DNA of 64,000 nt from Tolypothrix sp. FACHB-123 (GCF_014697075.1 NZ_JACJRE010000011.1:62001-126000), one strand, 5' to 3'; shown: positions 54,377 to 63,774, numbered from the stretch's first letter. Numbers and translations: made by a program. The notes: a model not told the origin generated them from the letters alone.

Positions 54377-54475
54377 TCAAGCTTGATACCATTGCTGCAT
54401 TTGCTGAATTTCAGCAGTTTGCGATTCGATAATAGCTTGAGTCAAACAAATAATTTGTGAGTGAGTAGCTATATT
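54377..54475 (-). pseudogene. C-terminal remnant of a DUF305-like gene
   Basis: A 32-codon open stretch on the minus strand, closed upstream by TGA (54476-54478), ends ICLTQAIIESQTAEIQQMQQWYQA-stop. This is the usual tail of DUF305 proteins (AxxIIxxQxxEIxxMxxWY). The helical bundle and its HHxxA motifs are missing; only traces such as VMMSRMA precede the stop. It lies between the metal-type promoter and the copper chaperone, so an original promoter-DUF305-atx1 operon has lost its first gene. Confidence 0.6.
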
Positions 54476-54565
54476 TCAAGCCATCCTCGACATCATCACA
54501 GCTATTGAGTGACGCTATTCAGGCGTATCAGTCAAAAATCCTTGACTCAGATTCACCTGACATTC

Positions 54566-54597
54566 ATCCTAAATTCTCCATCCGACTGGAGAGTCCA
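54566..54597 (-). promoter_or_regulatory. MerR-family-type metal-responsive promoter
   Basis: On the minus strand: -35 TGGACT (54592-54597), -10 TAGGAT (54566-54571), and an overlong 20-bp spacer filled by the dyad CTCCA-GTCGGA-TGGAG (54576-54591). An overlong spacer with a centred dyad is the hallmark of promoters activated by MerR-family proteins such as CueR or ZntR. It points toward the DUF305 remnant and the copper chaperone. The regulator gene is not in the window. Confidence 0.68.
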
Positions 54598-54631
54598 GTA
54601 GGTTTACAAGTTTTTTTGCCAAAGTTCATAT

Positions 54632-54811
54632 TTATTCACAACCTTGTTCTCCTTTGAGACAGTTATTTTCGTCTCGAAGATGGCTATTTTCTTCCTTTAG
54701 CTGTTTGATTTGTGCTTGTTGTTCCTCTATCAAGGACTTTATAAATTGCAAATCCCTCAAAGCGTGGGCTAGAGAGGGATTTTGGGTATTGGGTATTAGT
54801 TTTTTTGACTC
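54632..54811 (-). pseudogene. Coiled-coil ORF in frame after the EF-hand stop codon
   Basis: Directly after the TAG of the EF-hand gene, the same minus-strand frame continues open for 59 codons to TAA (54632-54634). It encodes ALRDLQFIKSLIEEQQ, AQIKQLKEENSHLRDENN and CLKGEQGCE. There is no ATG; a TTG near residue 17 is the only plausible start. The LRDENxxLKGEQG pattern resembles the N-terminal coiled coil of some cyanobacterial transposases, so it may be a transposase remnant. Readthrough of TAG is a less likely alternative. Confidence 0.45.
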
Positions 54812-55045
54812 CTAGGTTAAATTACTTGCTTTATCGACTGCTTTCTTTAACTCTTCAAAGGTAATACTACCGTCTTCGTCTAAACCATACCGTACTAGTA
54901 ACTCCTGGGGGCTACTGGTATTTGTTTCTGATGAGATGATTGCACTTAAGCCAGGACTTAAAAAAAGCTCATGAATGGAGACTTTGCCGTCTTGATCGCG
55001 GTCTAAGGTATTAAAAAGAGATTGAAGCTCTTGCTCAGTTGCCAT
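54812..55045 (-). CDS. Small EF-hand calcium-binding protein (CSE-like)
   Basis: A 77-residue cytoplasmic EF-hand pair. Loop 1 is canonical: Asp15-x-Asp17-x-Asp19-Gly20 ... Glu26. Loop 2 (54-65) has Gly at position 1 in place of Asp, but keeps Asp56, Asp58, Gly59, Ile61 and Glu65, so it may bind calcium weakly. Size and sequence resemble CSE, the calcium sensor described from filamentous cyanobacteria (Asr1131 in Nostoc sp. PCC 7120, as I recall). It ends in TAG followed by an in-frame coiled-coil stretch. Confidence 0.85.
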   Translation of the reverse strand: MATEQELQSLFNTLDRDQDGKVSIHELFLSPGLSAIISSETNTSSPQELLVRYGLDEDGSITFEELKKAVDKASNLT

Positions 55046-55206
55046 AATTTTGTATCTGAATTAACTTTTCAATTTAATATCTCAAAATTAAATAAACTTA
55101 TATCCTTAGACATATAAACGGGTATCGCTAGGCTTAGATCAAAAGATATGGCGAGTGAGATTAACCTGCTTTTGTGACTTTAAACAGAGGAAAAGTGGAA
55201 ATCAGG

Positions 55207-55402
55207 GTGAGTCTGGAAAATAAAAATTGGGCTTGTGAGGCTATAAAGAATTGCCTTGGAACTACCTCTACATAATGATTATAGCGATGCAATGAACAGT
55301 GCCATGCCCTGACGATTATCTGTACCTCACCAACTTGCAATCTGCTGTCAAAGACGATCGCATATTCCCAGATTATCAGGACATGCGATCGCATTATAGT
55401 TA
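55207..55402 (+). pseudogene. Possible frameshifted gene remnant
   Basis: In the 369-bp gap 55046-55414 the plus strand shows protein-like segments in three successive frames: VSLENKNWACEAIKNCLGTTST from 55207, DYSDAMNSAMP from 55277, and DDYLYLTNLQSAVKDDRIFP then DYQDMRSHYS-stop from 55311. Each shift is +1. Composition suggests a decayed small gene of unknown family. The overlapping leftward frame at 55161-55406 is less protein-like. Confidence 0.35.
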
Positions 55403-55414
55403 ACAAAGGTAAGC

Positions 55415-56650
55415 TTACAAAGACAAGCCAGTGGTAATCCGCTGCATTGCTTCTTCTACATTTTCTCGGCTATTAAATGCAGAGATGCGGAAGTAACCTT
55501 CGCCAGCTGCACCAAAGCCTGAACCAGGAGTACCGACAACGTTGACGTTATGCAGTAATTTATCAAAGAATTCCCAACTCGATAAACCATTGGGAGTTTT
55601 CACCCAAACATAAGGTGCATTGACACCGCCATAAACTGACAATCCGGCGGCTGTGAGCTTCTCCCGGATAATTTTAGCGTTTTCTAAGTAAAAACTGACT
55701 AATCCTTTGATTTGCGCCTGTCCTTCTGGAGAGTACACAGCTTCCGCACCGCGCTGCACAATGTAAGATACGCCATTAAACTTGGTAGATTGGCGACGAT
55801 TCCACAACTTCCATAGTTCCACATCGGAACCATCAGCAGCTTTGGCTGTCAAAGTTTTGGGAACAACAGTTAAGGCGCAACGAGTTCCGGTAAACCCTGC
55901 ATTCTTGGAGAAAGAACGAAACTCAATCGCCACATCCTTTGCACCTTCGATTTCATAAATTGAATGGGGAATTGTGGGGTCGGTGATGTAAGCTTCGTAA
56001 GCCGCATCAAAGAAAATAATTGAGTTATTCGCCTTTGCATAGTCTACCCAAGCTTTCAGGTGTTCCTTACTTGCAGTTGCACCAGTGGGGTTATTGGGAA
56101 AGCAAAGATAAATTAAATCGACTTTCTCTTTCGGTATCTCTGCGGTGAAGTTATTTTCAGCAGTAATGGGGAGATAAACTAAGCCAGCAAACTCGCCTTT
56201 GTCGTTAGCGACACCTGTGTTACCTGCCATGACGTTAGTATCTACGTAGACAGGATAAACCGGATCGGTAACTGCGATCGCATTATCATGACCAAAAATT
56301 TCTAAAATATTCCCGGTATCGCACTTAGAACCATCAGAAATAAAAATTTCCTCTGCGTCGATATCCGCACCCCTGGCTTGGAAATCTTGCGCCGCAATCT
56401 TTTCTCTTAACCAAGCATAACCTTGTTCGGGGCCGTAGCCTTTAAAAGAAGCGCGATCGCCCATTTCCTCTACAGCCTTAATCATCGCTGTGCGACAAGC
56501 TTCAGGTAGAGGTTCTGTGACATCGCCAATCCCCAACCTAATAATTTTCGCATCAGGATTGGCTTGGGCAAAGGCATTTACCCGCCGCGCAATTTCGGGA
56601 AATAGGTAACCTGCTTTCAGCTTCAGGTAGTTGTCGTTAATGGTTGCCAT
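55415..56650 (-). CDS. dapL: LL-diaminopimelate aminotransferase
   Basis: A 411-residue class I/II aminotransferase making LL-diaminopimelate directly from tetrahydrodipicolinate and glutamate, the lysine/peptidoglycan route of cyanobacteria and plants. The start [24 protein letters not shown] is diagnostic. [38 protein letters not shown] and the PLP-lysine segment [17 protein letters not shown] are intact. Its length matches the family. Single gene; the upstream neighbour is a kinase on the same strand across 159 bp. Confidence 0.97.
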   Translation of the reverse strand: MATINDNYLKLKAGYLFPEIARRVNAFAQANPDAKIIRLGIGDVTEPLPEACRTAMIKAVEEMGDRASFKGYGPEQGYAWLREKIAAQDFQARGADIDAEEIFISDGSKCDTGNILEIFGHDNAIAVTDPVYPVYVDTNVMAGNTGVANDKGEFAGLVYLPITAENNFTAEIPKEKVDLIYLCFPNNPTGATASKEHLKAWVDYAKANNSIIFFDAAYEAYITDPTIPHSIYEIEGAKDVAIEFRSFSKNAGFTGTRCALTVVPKTLTAKAADGSDVELWKLWNRRQSTKFNGVSYIVQRGAEAVYSPEGQAQIKGLVSFYLENAKIIREKLTAAGLSVYGGVNAPYVWVKTPNGLSSWEFFDKLLHNVNVVGTPGSGFGAAGEGYFRISAFNSRENVEEAMQRITTGLSL

Positions 56651-56809
56651 AGTAGATTGAGAGAAATGCCATCCAACAAGCTTACTGCTAACAGATTACA
56701 AATTATAAAGTTTTGCGGTAATTCCCGAATCTTGCACAGCAAATGACATCATCACAAGGGTAATTTTAGTGATGAAGGTTGTAATTATAATTTTTTTAGT
56801 TGGAAGTCC

Positions 56810-58435
56810 CTAATTATTTACTTCCGAAGGCTCATCTGCTGACTTCTCGCTTTTCTGTGAAGGAGTTTCACTACTAGAATTTTGTTTTACCTCTTGGGTA
56901 GGTACTACTACAGGAGCGGGTGCAGAACCTTTGGATTCTACTGGTGCTGGTGGGACGACTACAGGATTGGACTGTTTTTCTGATTTTGGTGGAGCAGCAT
57001 TCTGCGGAACTGAAGGTGAATTATTTGCTGGTGATGGTGAAGGGTTAGCTTTACGAGAACGAGATGAGCGAATTGCGCGTAATGTTTCCACCAGAGAAGG
57101 AGAGGGGGAAACTTGAGGTACAGGTGAGGATTGTTCGGACTTTGGTGTGGGTGATGATTCTTCTTGAGAACGCTGATTGCGCCTAGTACTAGTAGATTCT
57201 TCTTGATAAACACGGCGATTGCGTCTGCGCCGTGAGGAAGTGGAAACTGATGTAGTTTCGCTAGCAGAAGTGGCTTGCGCTTCTTTAGTGCTATCGGGTG
57301 TAGAGTTAACGACGGGTGTTTGCGGGCTGGGACTTGCTTCAATGGTGGGTTGGGAAAACAGCTCCTTTTCTGGTGAGTTTGGCTGAGATTTTGGCAGCAT
57401 ACTAGTAATACCAAAACCTGCGGTAGCGGCTACAACCGCAACGCTTGTACCAATAAATACTTTAGATTTTGCTAGTTTTTGAGCCGCCAATTTGGCATTA
57501 TTGATGACTGATGATGGATCGATATATTTTTTGGTAGTTCTTGTAAAAAATTCGTCTTGTTCTTGCAGCGATAAATTAATAGTGGCGACTGTGTGAGTTG
57601 GTATGGATTGGGGTACAGTATTAACTCCCTCACCTGGTAGCAGTTTTAACCATTCGGTAACCGTCGCTGGACGAAAGCGAGATTCTACCGCCATACCCCG
57701 CATCACTGCTTGATTGACAGCAGCGCTGAGATGGGGCTGAAGTTCGCGGGGCGTTGGCATTTGTTCGCGATCGCGTAATAATGCTGGCATGGGCACTTGG
57801 GCTGTCAACAATGCATATAATGTAGCTGCCAAGCCATACACGTCTGTGGCGGGCGTACGCGGTGCTTGGGTGAGATACTGTTCGATGGGGGAATAGCCTT
57901 CCGAAACCATCCCCGTGTGTGTTTGCCTCACACCACCATTAAATTCGCGCGCTATGCCAAAATCAATTAGTACTACTTCCTGAGTGCCTTGGCGCAAAAT
58001 AATATTATCCGGTTTCACATCTCGATGGAGTAAACCGTTATTATGTACAACTTGCAATGCTGCGCCAATTTGCCTGATGTAATGGATAGCGGTGGCTTCT
58101 GGTAAGGGTATCCCTGGTAAGACAAATGCATCGCCCAAGGTATCACCGGGAATGTACTCCATCACCATGTAAGGCAGCCCAGCTTCGACAAAAAAGTCGC
58201 TTACCCGCACAATATTAGGGTGGATACAAGTAGCTAATCTTCTGGCCTCATCTTGGAATTGGCGCTCGAACTTAGCAAAATCAGGATGTTGTCGCAGCCG
58301 TTCATTAATGGTTTTAATCACTACTTCCTGACCCAAGTAATGATGCGTAGCTTTGAACGTAATCCCAAAGCCACCACGTCCGATTTCTTGATTTAGGGTA
58401 TATTTGCCACCCTGTAAAGTTGTACCTGCTAACAT
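56810..58435 (-). CDS. Transmembrane Ser/Thr protein kinase
   Basis: A 541-residue PknB-like kinase. The Gly loop is [12 protein letters not shown] (18-29), catalytic Lys41 (VVIKTI), HRD Asp139 ([10 protein letters not shown]), DFG Asp158 ([10 protein letters not shown]), and activation segment [10 protein letters not shown]. The kinase domain ends near residue 268. A juxtamembrane stretch leads to one membrane helix (about 326-346), after which residues 350-541 are low-complexity Ser/Pro/Arg-rich with no sensor domain (no PASTA, WD40 or FGE). All catalytic residues are present, so it should be active. Signal and substrates are unknown. Confidence 0.93.
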   Translation of the reverse strand: MLAGTTLQGGKYTLNQEIGRGGFGITFKATHHYLGQEVVIKTINERLRQHPDFAKFERQFQDEARRLATCIHPNIVRVSDFFVEAGLPYMVMEYIPGDTLGDAFVLPGIPLPEATAIHYIRQIGAALQVVHNNGLLHRDVKPDNIILRQGTQEVVLIDFGIAREFNGGVRQTHTGMVSEGYSPIEQYLTQAPRTPATDVYGLAATLYALLTAQVPMPALLRDREQMPTPRELQPHLSAAVNQAVMRGMAVESRFRPATVTEWLKLLPGEGVNTVPQSIPTHTVATINLSLQEQDEFFTRTTKKYIDPSSVINNAKLAAQKLAKSKVFIGTSVAVVAATAGFGITSMLPKSQPNSPEKELFSQPTIEASPSPQTPVVNSTPDSTKEAQATSASETTSVSTSSRRRRNRRVYQEESTSTRRNQRSQEESSPTPKSEQSSPVPQVSPSPSLVETLRAIRSSRSRKANPSPSPANNSPSVPQNAAPPKSEKQSNPVVVPPAPVESKGSAPAPVVVPTQEVKQNSSSETPSQKSEKSADEPSEVNN

Positions 58436-59051
58436 AGAGATTTTTGCGTTTTGAGTCCTTAGTCCGAAGTGAGCAGATAAGTACTGAGTCCTGAGTTTTA
58501 AAGTACTTCCGAAGAAATAGCTTCCCCCCTCAGTGGGAAAACCTCCCTATTATCGCAACAGTTTTGTCTTTTTCATAATACATTGCCATTTGCCTGAGCG
58601 ACCTTAAAGGTATGGTGAGGCTGATAAGAACTTATTATGGCAAAACTGAGAGACAGTTCTGCTCAGTGACTGGATTCAGAATAGGCGATCGCATTAAATT
58701 TTCCCTAAAAGATTAGGACTTACGCACAGTCTACACATTCTTCTCCCCTTCAAAGACGCTGCGCATTGGCGGAAGCCTCTCGCAGAGAATAAATTTATTG
58801 GCTCTGTATCCTTTTTATTTTCGGTAAATTTACATTCAAAAAATATATGTAGGGTAGGCATTGTCCAGAAAAATTTTGGTCTAGTGGACAGTGCCTAAAC
58901 TTTACTAAATTTTACTTCAATCATAAATCAATATGATTGAGATACTTCTTATGACATTTTTAGACTCACCAAAAGACAGAGAAATGTAATTTTAATAGTT
59001 ACTAATATTTAAATTAATAAAGGTATTAATCAAATTGTCAAAGAGGAAAAT
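58436..59051. other. Intergenic region between divergent genes
   Basis: It holds an inverted repeat near 58860-58912 (GGCATTGTCCA against TGGACAGTGCC), a TAGGACTTACGCAC-type dispersed repeat near 58714, a GACGCTGCGCATTGGCGGAAG repeat near 58765, and HIP1 near 58685. No gene is seen; the promoters of both neighbours must lie here. Confidence 0.6.
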
Positions 59052-59612
59052 ATGATAACTAAAGACTCTACACACGCATTAGGAGTATTTTCTAATCCTC
59101 AAAAAATAGAGCAGGCTATTAATGAATTGAAAGCGGCTAACTTTCCGATGGAGAAGGTTTCTATTATTGCTAAAGATGTAGAAAAAGGTGAACAACTGGG
59201 CGAAGCGCAAATGAGCGATCGCATCGGTAATCAAGATGTAAATGCGACAGAGCCAGTAGCAAATACACTGACAGCAACTACTTGGGGTAGTATATTACTT
59301 GGTTTGAGCAGTCTAGCACTTCCCGGTGTAGGTGCTGTGTTAGCCGCAGGTTCTGTGGGTGTAGCTTTAGTTAGTAGTGTCGCTGGTGTGGCTGTAGGTG
59401 CAGCTGCAAATCAGAATTTGGTGAAAGCCTTAGGTGATTTAGGTATCCCCGAAGAACGCGCGCGCGTTTATAGCGATCGCCTCCAACAGAGTTATTATTT
59501 ACTCATACTCGATGGAACAGAAGCAGAAATTAATCGTTCTGAACCAATATTACGTAGCAACGGTATTGAATATTGGGGTATTTATCATACTCCCCAAACT
59601 CAAAATGCCTAG
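59052..59612 (+). CDS. GSP17M/YflT-like general stress protein
   Basis: A 186-residue protein. The N-terminal THALGVFSNPQKIEQAINELKAANFPMEKVSIIAKD is the ferredoxin-like fold of the YflT/GSP17M group. Residues 75-125 are a Gly/Ala-rich membrane-inserting hairpin (WGSILLGLSSLALPGVGAVLAAG then VGVALVSSVAGVAVGAAA). The C-terminus (LGIPEERARVYSDRLQQSYYLLILDG) repeats the fold. The AGAGGAAAAT site precedes the ATG. It is linked to stress by family only. Confidence 0.8.
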   Translation: MITKDSTHALGVFSNPQKIEQAINELKAANFPMEKVSIIAKDVEKGEQLGEAQMSDRIGNQDVNATEPVANTLTATTWGSILLGLSSLALPGVGAVLAAGSVGVALVSSVAGVAVGAAANQNLVKALGDLGIPEERARVYSDRLQQSYYLLILDGTEAEINRSEPILRSNGIEYWGIYHTPQTQNA

Positions 59613-59643
59613 AGAATGCAAGTTAGTAATTTACATATAATCA

Positions 59644-59670
59644 TAGGGCACAACAATGTTGTGCCCCTAC
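59644..59670. repeat. AGGGGCACAAT palindrome, copy 2
   Basis: TAGGGCACAACAATG/TTGTGCCCCTA, 31 bp past the stress-protein stop codon. It is the sister copy, in opposite orientation, of the palindrome at 22718. Confidence 0.6.
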
Positions 59671-59830
59671 TCGTATACCTGATTTACCATCACAGCAATA
59701 ATTAATTTGTTGAAAAATTGTTGTCATCGAGAATACAACTTTAATTCATAAAATTGCCTTTCCCTGGATAGAAGATTCTACCCATCAACAAAGTTATATT
59801 ATTTCTAGTCATTAGCTGTTTGAAAATTTC

Positions 59831-59861
59831 AAAGCTCCTCCATATTTCTGCGAGGAGCTTT
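59831..59861. terminator. Bidirectional terminator
   Basis: A 10-bp stem AAAGCTCCTC / GAGGAGCTTT. The minus strand continues GGAGCTTTGAAATTTT and the plus strand GAGCTTTATTAA. It lies between the convergent stress-protein gene and the gene ending at 59903. Confidence 0.75.
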
Positions 59862-59902
59862 ATTAATGTTAAGAGTATCTTTGGTTTTTAGCTCATCTGT
59901 AA

Positions 59903-60190
59903 TTAATCTTGAGACTCTTCAGAGCTAGTTTCTGCTTCAGTTTCTGGCTCTGTGTTCACATTAATTTTAGGTTTAACGGGTTTTGGCCCCCGCACTAGTG
60001 CAGGGCTAACCTGCTGCTTGGTTTCATCACCATAAGATGATTTTTTTCCTTTACCAGAGGAACGATTACCTCTTGCTTTAGAGCTTCTAGGATTGGACTC
60101 TGTAGGCTGTACATCATCCAAATTTTCGGAATTTTTGTCAGTATTGGCTTGAGACTGACGTTCTGATTTCTTGATTGGGCGTTCTATCAT
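59903..60190 (-). CDS. Small disordered hypothetical protein
   Basis: A 95-residue, highly charged protein with no hydrophobic core: IKKSERQSQANTDKNSENLD at the start, a basic centre (KARGNRSSGKGKKSSYGDE), and an acidic tail (TEPETEAETSSEESQD). VRGPKPVKPKINV is the most conserved-looking segment. It is cytoplasmic and intrinsically disordered; the function is unknown. It has a terminator downstream, which supports expression. Confidence 0.65.
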   Translation of the reverse strand: MIERPIKKSERQSQANTDKNSENLDDVQPTESNPRSSKARGNRSSGKGKKSSYGDETKQQVSPALVRGPKPVKPKINVNTEPETEAETSSEESQD

Positions 60191-60316
60191 TGTAGATTTT
60201 TGTAAAGCTATCTTTAATGATACATCGGTTTGCTGACGATCAATCTAATAAGTATTATTTGCAATAAATAAGTTTTATTGACAAAAATCACCGACATTTT
60301 TCGACTATAAGAGACT

Positions 60317-60415
60317 TTATACCAATTTGAAAAAAGAATGCAACAGATGCTAGGGAACAGTGCTGTGACCTCTAGAATAGATTGATGTGTCGCCAACATT
60401 ATTTGAATCGGTATT
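60317..60415. repeat. ATACCAATT element, fourth copy
   Basis: Left end ATACCAATTTGAAAAAAG then AATGCAACAGAT; right end TTTGAATCGGTAT, an imperfect inverted partner. The left end is nearly identical to that at 15843. It lies in the 435-bp gap 60191-60625, which otherwise contains a GTCAACAGTTAAC short repeat and a terminator. Confidence 0.6.
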
Positions 60416-60565
60416 ATTTAAAGTAAAACAATATTTCATTACTATTTTTGATTGTTAAGCGTACACATTTAACAGTCAACAGTTAACGACTTGAAGCAGA
60501 ATAATTGATTTTTTGCAGTTTGCTAATTCTGGCAAATTATAGTTAGGCTACCCCATTAAGTAATA

Positions 60566-60588
60566 CCAGATTTTTTTAAGAAATCTGG
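60566..60588 (-). terminator. Weak terminator after the small membrane protein gene
   Basis: Stem CCAGATTT / AAATCTGG with a 7-nt loop, 37 bp beyond the stop codon at 60626. There is no long T-run on the minus strand. Confidence 0.5.
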
Positions 60589-60625
60589 CAGCTAAATTTT
60601 CAGCAATAACTTAAGATTTCTATTG

Positions 60626-60850
60626 TTACTCGATCCGAGACCAAAAATGCATTTTTGGCGTCAGGTAAAGAAAAGCGATCGCCAGCATTAATTCAATTGG
60701 TATCAAAGAAAAAAACAGGCTGGAACATAACCAAAAAATAGCAAATAATAAAACTACTATTTGCCCAAGGGAATTGGTAATTTTGGGAGTAATAATCAAA
60801 CAAAGTAAAGCTAGACCTAGGGCAATCGATGAATAGGCAAAGGTTAACAT
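60626..60850 (-). CDS. Small two-span membrane protein
   Basis: A 74-residue protein, almost all hydrophobic: FAYSSIALGLALLCLIITPKI and a second segment IVVLLFAIFWLCSSLFFSLIPIELMLAIAFLYL, ending TPKMHFWSRIE. It has no named family. The compact length, charged ends and downstream hairpin support it; no clear RBS was seen. Confidence 0.5.
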   Translation of the reverse strand: MLTFAYSSIALGLALLCLIITPKITNSLGQIVVLLFAIFWLCSSLFFSLIPIELMLAIAFLYLTPKMHFWSRIE

Positions 60851-61421
60851 AGTGAGTAATTAATAATGTTCAAGAACTGAAGATAATTGATGAACTGCAA
60901 ACCAACCAATGTCTTTCTAGAAAGCTAGAACTGCTACCTATGTCTTATTTTTACAAGACCTCCAGAACATTGTAGAATCAGATCCCCATTTCATCAAACC
61001 GTTGTTTTACCCAAAGATGGGATTTTATGACTTCACTATAGTTTGACGAAAATCAGCAAAAAGTTTGTTCGCGATTAACAATAGTGATGCCAACTGTAAC
61101 TAATTTTATAACTTTTCTGCTGCGGTTTGGATTACGAACCTGGTATCATAATTCTCTATCTTCATTATCAAGATTCATCAATGCTTCCCTATTAGCTAGC
61201 ATGGTACTTACTCAGGGAAGATGATACTATCTTTTTTTTGGACGTTGTCGGCAACTGAGTTGCAGAAAAAGCCTTTATCTGTTATCCATTGAGAAATTTT
61301 TTGCGCAAAAATCACACAAACTCGGCGCTAAAGCCCACTGATTCAAGGGTTGGGATGAGCTTAATTGATAACTCATCGCAGCAATCATTCGCTCCTTGAC
61401 AATGGCTAACATTCTCTTGAT
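60851..61421. other. Intergenic region, no supported gene
   Basis: There are no dispersed repeats of the kinds seen elsewhere. A 45-codon leftward frame at 61275-61412 (MLAIVKERMIAAMSYQL) is protein-like in part but has no known relatives that I recognise. HIP1-like TTGCGATCGCAA lies at the end, next to the hydrolase stop codon. Confidence 0.5.
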
Positions 61422-62396
61422 TTAATTGCGATCGCAATTTTTAACAATATGCAAAATCGCCTTTACAATCACCTCTGGTTGATCTATCCAAACAAAATGA
61501 CTGCTATTTTCAGTTTCAATTTGTACAGAATTTGTGGATAAGTTCATTAATTCAGAGTGCATTTGGTCTCGTAGCTTATTAGCCGCTCTACTAGGTAAAA
61601 GTAGCGTCCAAGGAGAAGGATGGAAAAAAGTATTAGCTTTAATATTAACTATAGGTAATCCACTAAAATCATTAGCTGACTTAACTTGGCGACTACTAGT
61701 ATCTAAATTTAAGATTTCCCGACTCATGGTAATCCAGTGTTTGGGACGACAGAAAGAACGTTTAACTGGTTTGAGAGTTATTTGGGGAAAATTCGCTAAT
61801 TCACGCTTGATGAGTTCAAATGTGCCAATCAATTTCAGTAATCTAACAATACCGAGAACTGACCCTAAAAAGGACATCACGAAGCCAGAGAGAAAAAATA
61901 ATTTTAAACATTGTAAATGAAAAGGCATTTTTAACATAGCCGTTTCATGGAGTCCATCGGTAAGTACCATTCCCATAACTTTTTGGGGAAATTGTTGTGC
62001 ATACAAGCGCACGTTATAGCTACCGAAGGAATTTCCTACAAGAATATAAGGGGGTTCAATTCCGGCTTTTGTTAACAGATAATCGAGTTCTGTAACTATT
62101 TGCTGACTGGTTCGCGGATATGGGCTATGATCGCTCCAACCGTAGCCAGCGCGATCGTAGATGCAAACTCGTGTTAGCTTAACTATCTCTGGAAGCAGTA
62201 AATAACCTTCAATTCCGCCTAAACTATGTTCGATAACGACTGTCGGGCCAGACTCTCCCGCAGTGTAAAGGTGGAGGTTATAGCCACCCACATCAATCAG
62301 CTGACCTGGCGGTGGGTGACGATCTTCTATCAAACAAGCGATCGCCTGATAGCAAATTGTAGCCAACAGTATCATACTGTTGATAGATGGCAACAT
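61422..62396 (-). CDS. Alpha/beta hydrolase
   Basis: A 324-residue protein. An N-terminal hydrophobic segment (about 4-22) may anchor it. Core motifs are VVIEHSLGGIEGY (oxyanion strand; the more common HG is replaced by HSLGG), IYDRAGYGWSD, the nucleophile elbow LVGNSFGSYN with Ser123, and a terminal His in SSHFVWIDQP. A cap domain (about 155-235) separates the elbow from the acid. Substrate is unknown; esters or epoxides are typical. It lies 20 bp after the next gene upstream, probably co-transcribed. Confidence 0.85.
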   Translation of the reverse strand: MLPSINSMILLATICYQAIACLIEDRHPPPGQLIDVGGYNLHLYTAGESGPTVVIEHSLGGIEGYLLLPEIVKLTRVCIYDRAGYGWSDHSPYPRTSQQIVTELDYLLTKAGIEPPYILVGNSFGSYNVRLYAQQFPQKVMGMVLTDGLHETAMLKMPFHLQCLKLFFLSGFVMSFLGSVLGIVRLLKLIGTFELIKRELANFPQITLKPVKRSFCRPKHWITMSREILNLDTSSRQVKSANDFSGLPIVNIKANTFFHPSPWTLLLPSRAANKLRDQMHSELMNLSTNSVQIETENSSHFVWIDQPEVIVKAILHIVKNCDRN

Positions 62397-62416
62397 GTTG
62401 TAAATATGTTTGATTA

Positions 62417-63028
62417 TTAGTTTTTAGACCAGCGCCAATTATAACGGTTCCATTCGTAAATTCCTTGAATTTCGTATTCAGCACCATTATGGAAGCGGAC
62501 AATGCAATTGCTACAGGAAGTATCGCCATTGTTAATTTCCTCAACTTGTAGCACCACACAGGAAAACCATTCGCGCTTACACGGGCCATCATCTTGAACC
62601 CATTCCCACATCGCATTGGAAATTTCAATGCGATCGCCTACTTTTAGTTTAAGTGCATCTTCAAAATAAACATATTTATCAAAATGATATGGCTGAAGGC
62701 GATTGAGCCATTGTAAACCGTAACGTTCCCGAATAAATTGTACTTCTCCAGAGTCAGACGCATTCAACCAATCATTGAAGAATTGGGCTTTCCAATTACC
62801 ATTATCTTGTTCGTGTATTTTGACAAACTGCAAAAATGCTGCCAATTCTTCTGAGGTTAGTTCATCCAAGGGATTAGTAATTTCTAACACCCCACAATTA
62901 GAATTTCCGGGAATTTGCTCAATTACTTGCAGTAGTATCTGTTTCTGTGTCTCAGTGAGAGGACAGCTGGCTACATCACAACACCTAAAGGCTGCTTGCA
63001 AAGCTGCTTGAATCTCATCCGGAGTCAT
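62417..63028 (-). CDS. Conserved hypothetical protein with C-terminal SH3-like region
   Basis: A 203-residue soluble protein. The N-terminal half is helical with a Cys pair (FRCCDVASCPLTETQKQIL) and LDELTSEELAAFLQFVKIHEQDN. The C-terminal 80 residues look like a small beta barrel: LKVGDRIEISNAMWEWVQDDGP, CKREWFSCVVLQVEEI, CSNCIVRFHNGAEYEIQGIYEWNRYNW. The repeated Cys and Trp are notable. No function is known to me. First gene of a two-gene unit with the hydrolase. Confidence 0.72.
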   Translation of the reverse strand: MTPDEIQAALQAAFRCCDVASCPLTETQKQILLQVIEQIPGNSNCGVLEITNPLDELTSEELAAFLQFVKIHEQDNGNWKAQFFNDWLNASDSGEVQFIRERYGLQWLNRLQPYHFDKYVYFEDALKLKVGDRIEISNAMWEWVQDDGPCKREWFSCVVLQVEEINNGDTSCSNCIVRFHNGAEYEIQGIYEWNRYNWRWSKN

Positions 63029-63112
63029 AAGTTAATAGCAAGTTAAGGGTTGTTTTCCCTAATTATTACAAAAGTTAAATGAAAGTCTCCAATATCTTTT
63101 GGTTAGTTGTCA

Positions 63113-63175
63113 GTAGGGGCGGGTTTATAGGAGATCGTCATGGATATTTGAGGATATCTGTGAACCCGCCCGTAC
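63113..63175. repeat. GTAGGGGCGGGTT foldback element, copy 3
   Basis: A 63-bp element with arms GTAGGGGCGGGTT and AACCCGCCCGTAC, in the divergent region between two hypothetical genes. Confidence 0.75.
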
Positions 63176-63285
63176 AGTTTTCAGTTCACGCTGATTAAGA
63201 CAGATATACCGATGGCTATGTTAGTGATATATCTAAGAAAATAGCAAACATCCTGTAGGAACCTTAGTAAAATTAGTTTTTAGAT

Positions 63286-63774
63286 ATGGAAAAGAAAAGT
63301 AGCAGCAAATCTTGGTTAAATTTACTAGACTTAGCTAAGTCATTTTATTCCAGAGAAATAAAGGTAATTTTTGTTTCCTGTCTCATCAGTATTTTTCTCT
63401 GGGTATTAACTCCCCCAGCTGTAGCCCTGACACAAATTAAACTCTTTGATATTTCTTATAAAGACTGTCCGCCAGAACTGGCACAAGGCGCAGTAATTAG
63501 TAGTGGTTCGGCGGCGGCTAACTGTTTTATAGTGACAGGTAAAGCTGAAAATGCGACTTATAAAACCGTCTACGATGCAGATATTTTCGGACGGATTTAT
63601 GATGCTAACAACGACCCAGTGTTACAAAACCGGACGCGGTTAGGTTCGATTGCGGAAATACCACCAGGTATCAGTGATTTTGAATTGCGGATTTCTGTAG
63701 CTGCAAACCAGCCAACCCCATTGAAGCTGAAGCAGTTTAAAGCTGCTGGGTTTAGCGGTCAGGTGCGTAAGTAA
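63286..63774 (+). CDS. Conserved exported hypothetical protein
   Basis: A 162-residue protein with a signal/anchor at about 25-47 (VIFVSCLISIFLWVLTPPAVA, cleavage near VAL-TQI). The mature part (IKLFDISYKDCPPELAQGAV ... ANCFIVTGKAENATYKTVYDADIFGRIYDANNDPVLQNRTRLGSI, then PPGISDFELRISV) looks like a single immunoglobulin-like beta sandwich with two Cys likely bonded. Function unknown. Single gene followed by a terminator. Confidence 0.75.
   Translation: MEKKSSSKSWLNLLDLAKSFYSREIKVIFVSCLISIFLWVLTPPAVALTQIKLFDISYKDCPPELAQGAVISSGSAAANCFIVTGKAENATYKTVYDADIFGRIYDANNDPVLQNRTRLGSIAEIPPGISDFELRISVAANQPTPLKLKQFKAAGFSGQVRK

Noticed and set aside
61275-61412. 45-codon leftward frame MLAIVKERMIAAMSYQL...
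   Set aside because: The start context has GAGA but the sequence is short, with no recognised family. It is noted in the gap entry only.
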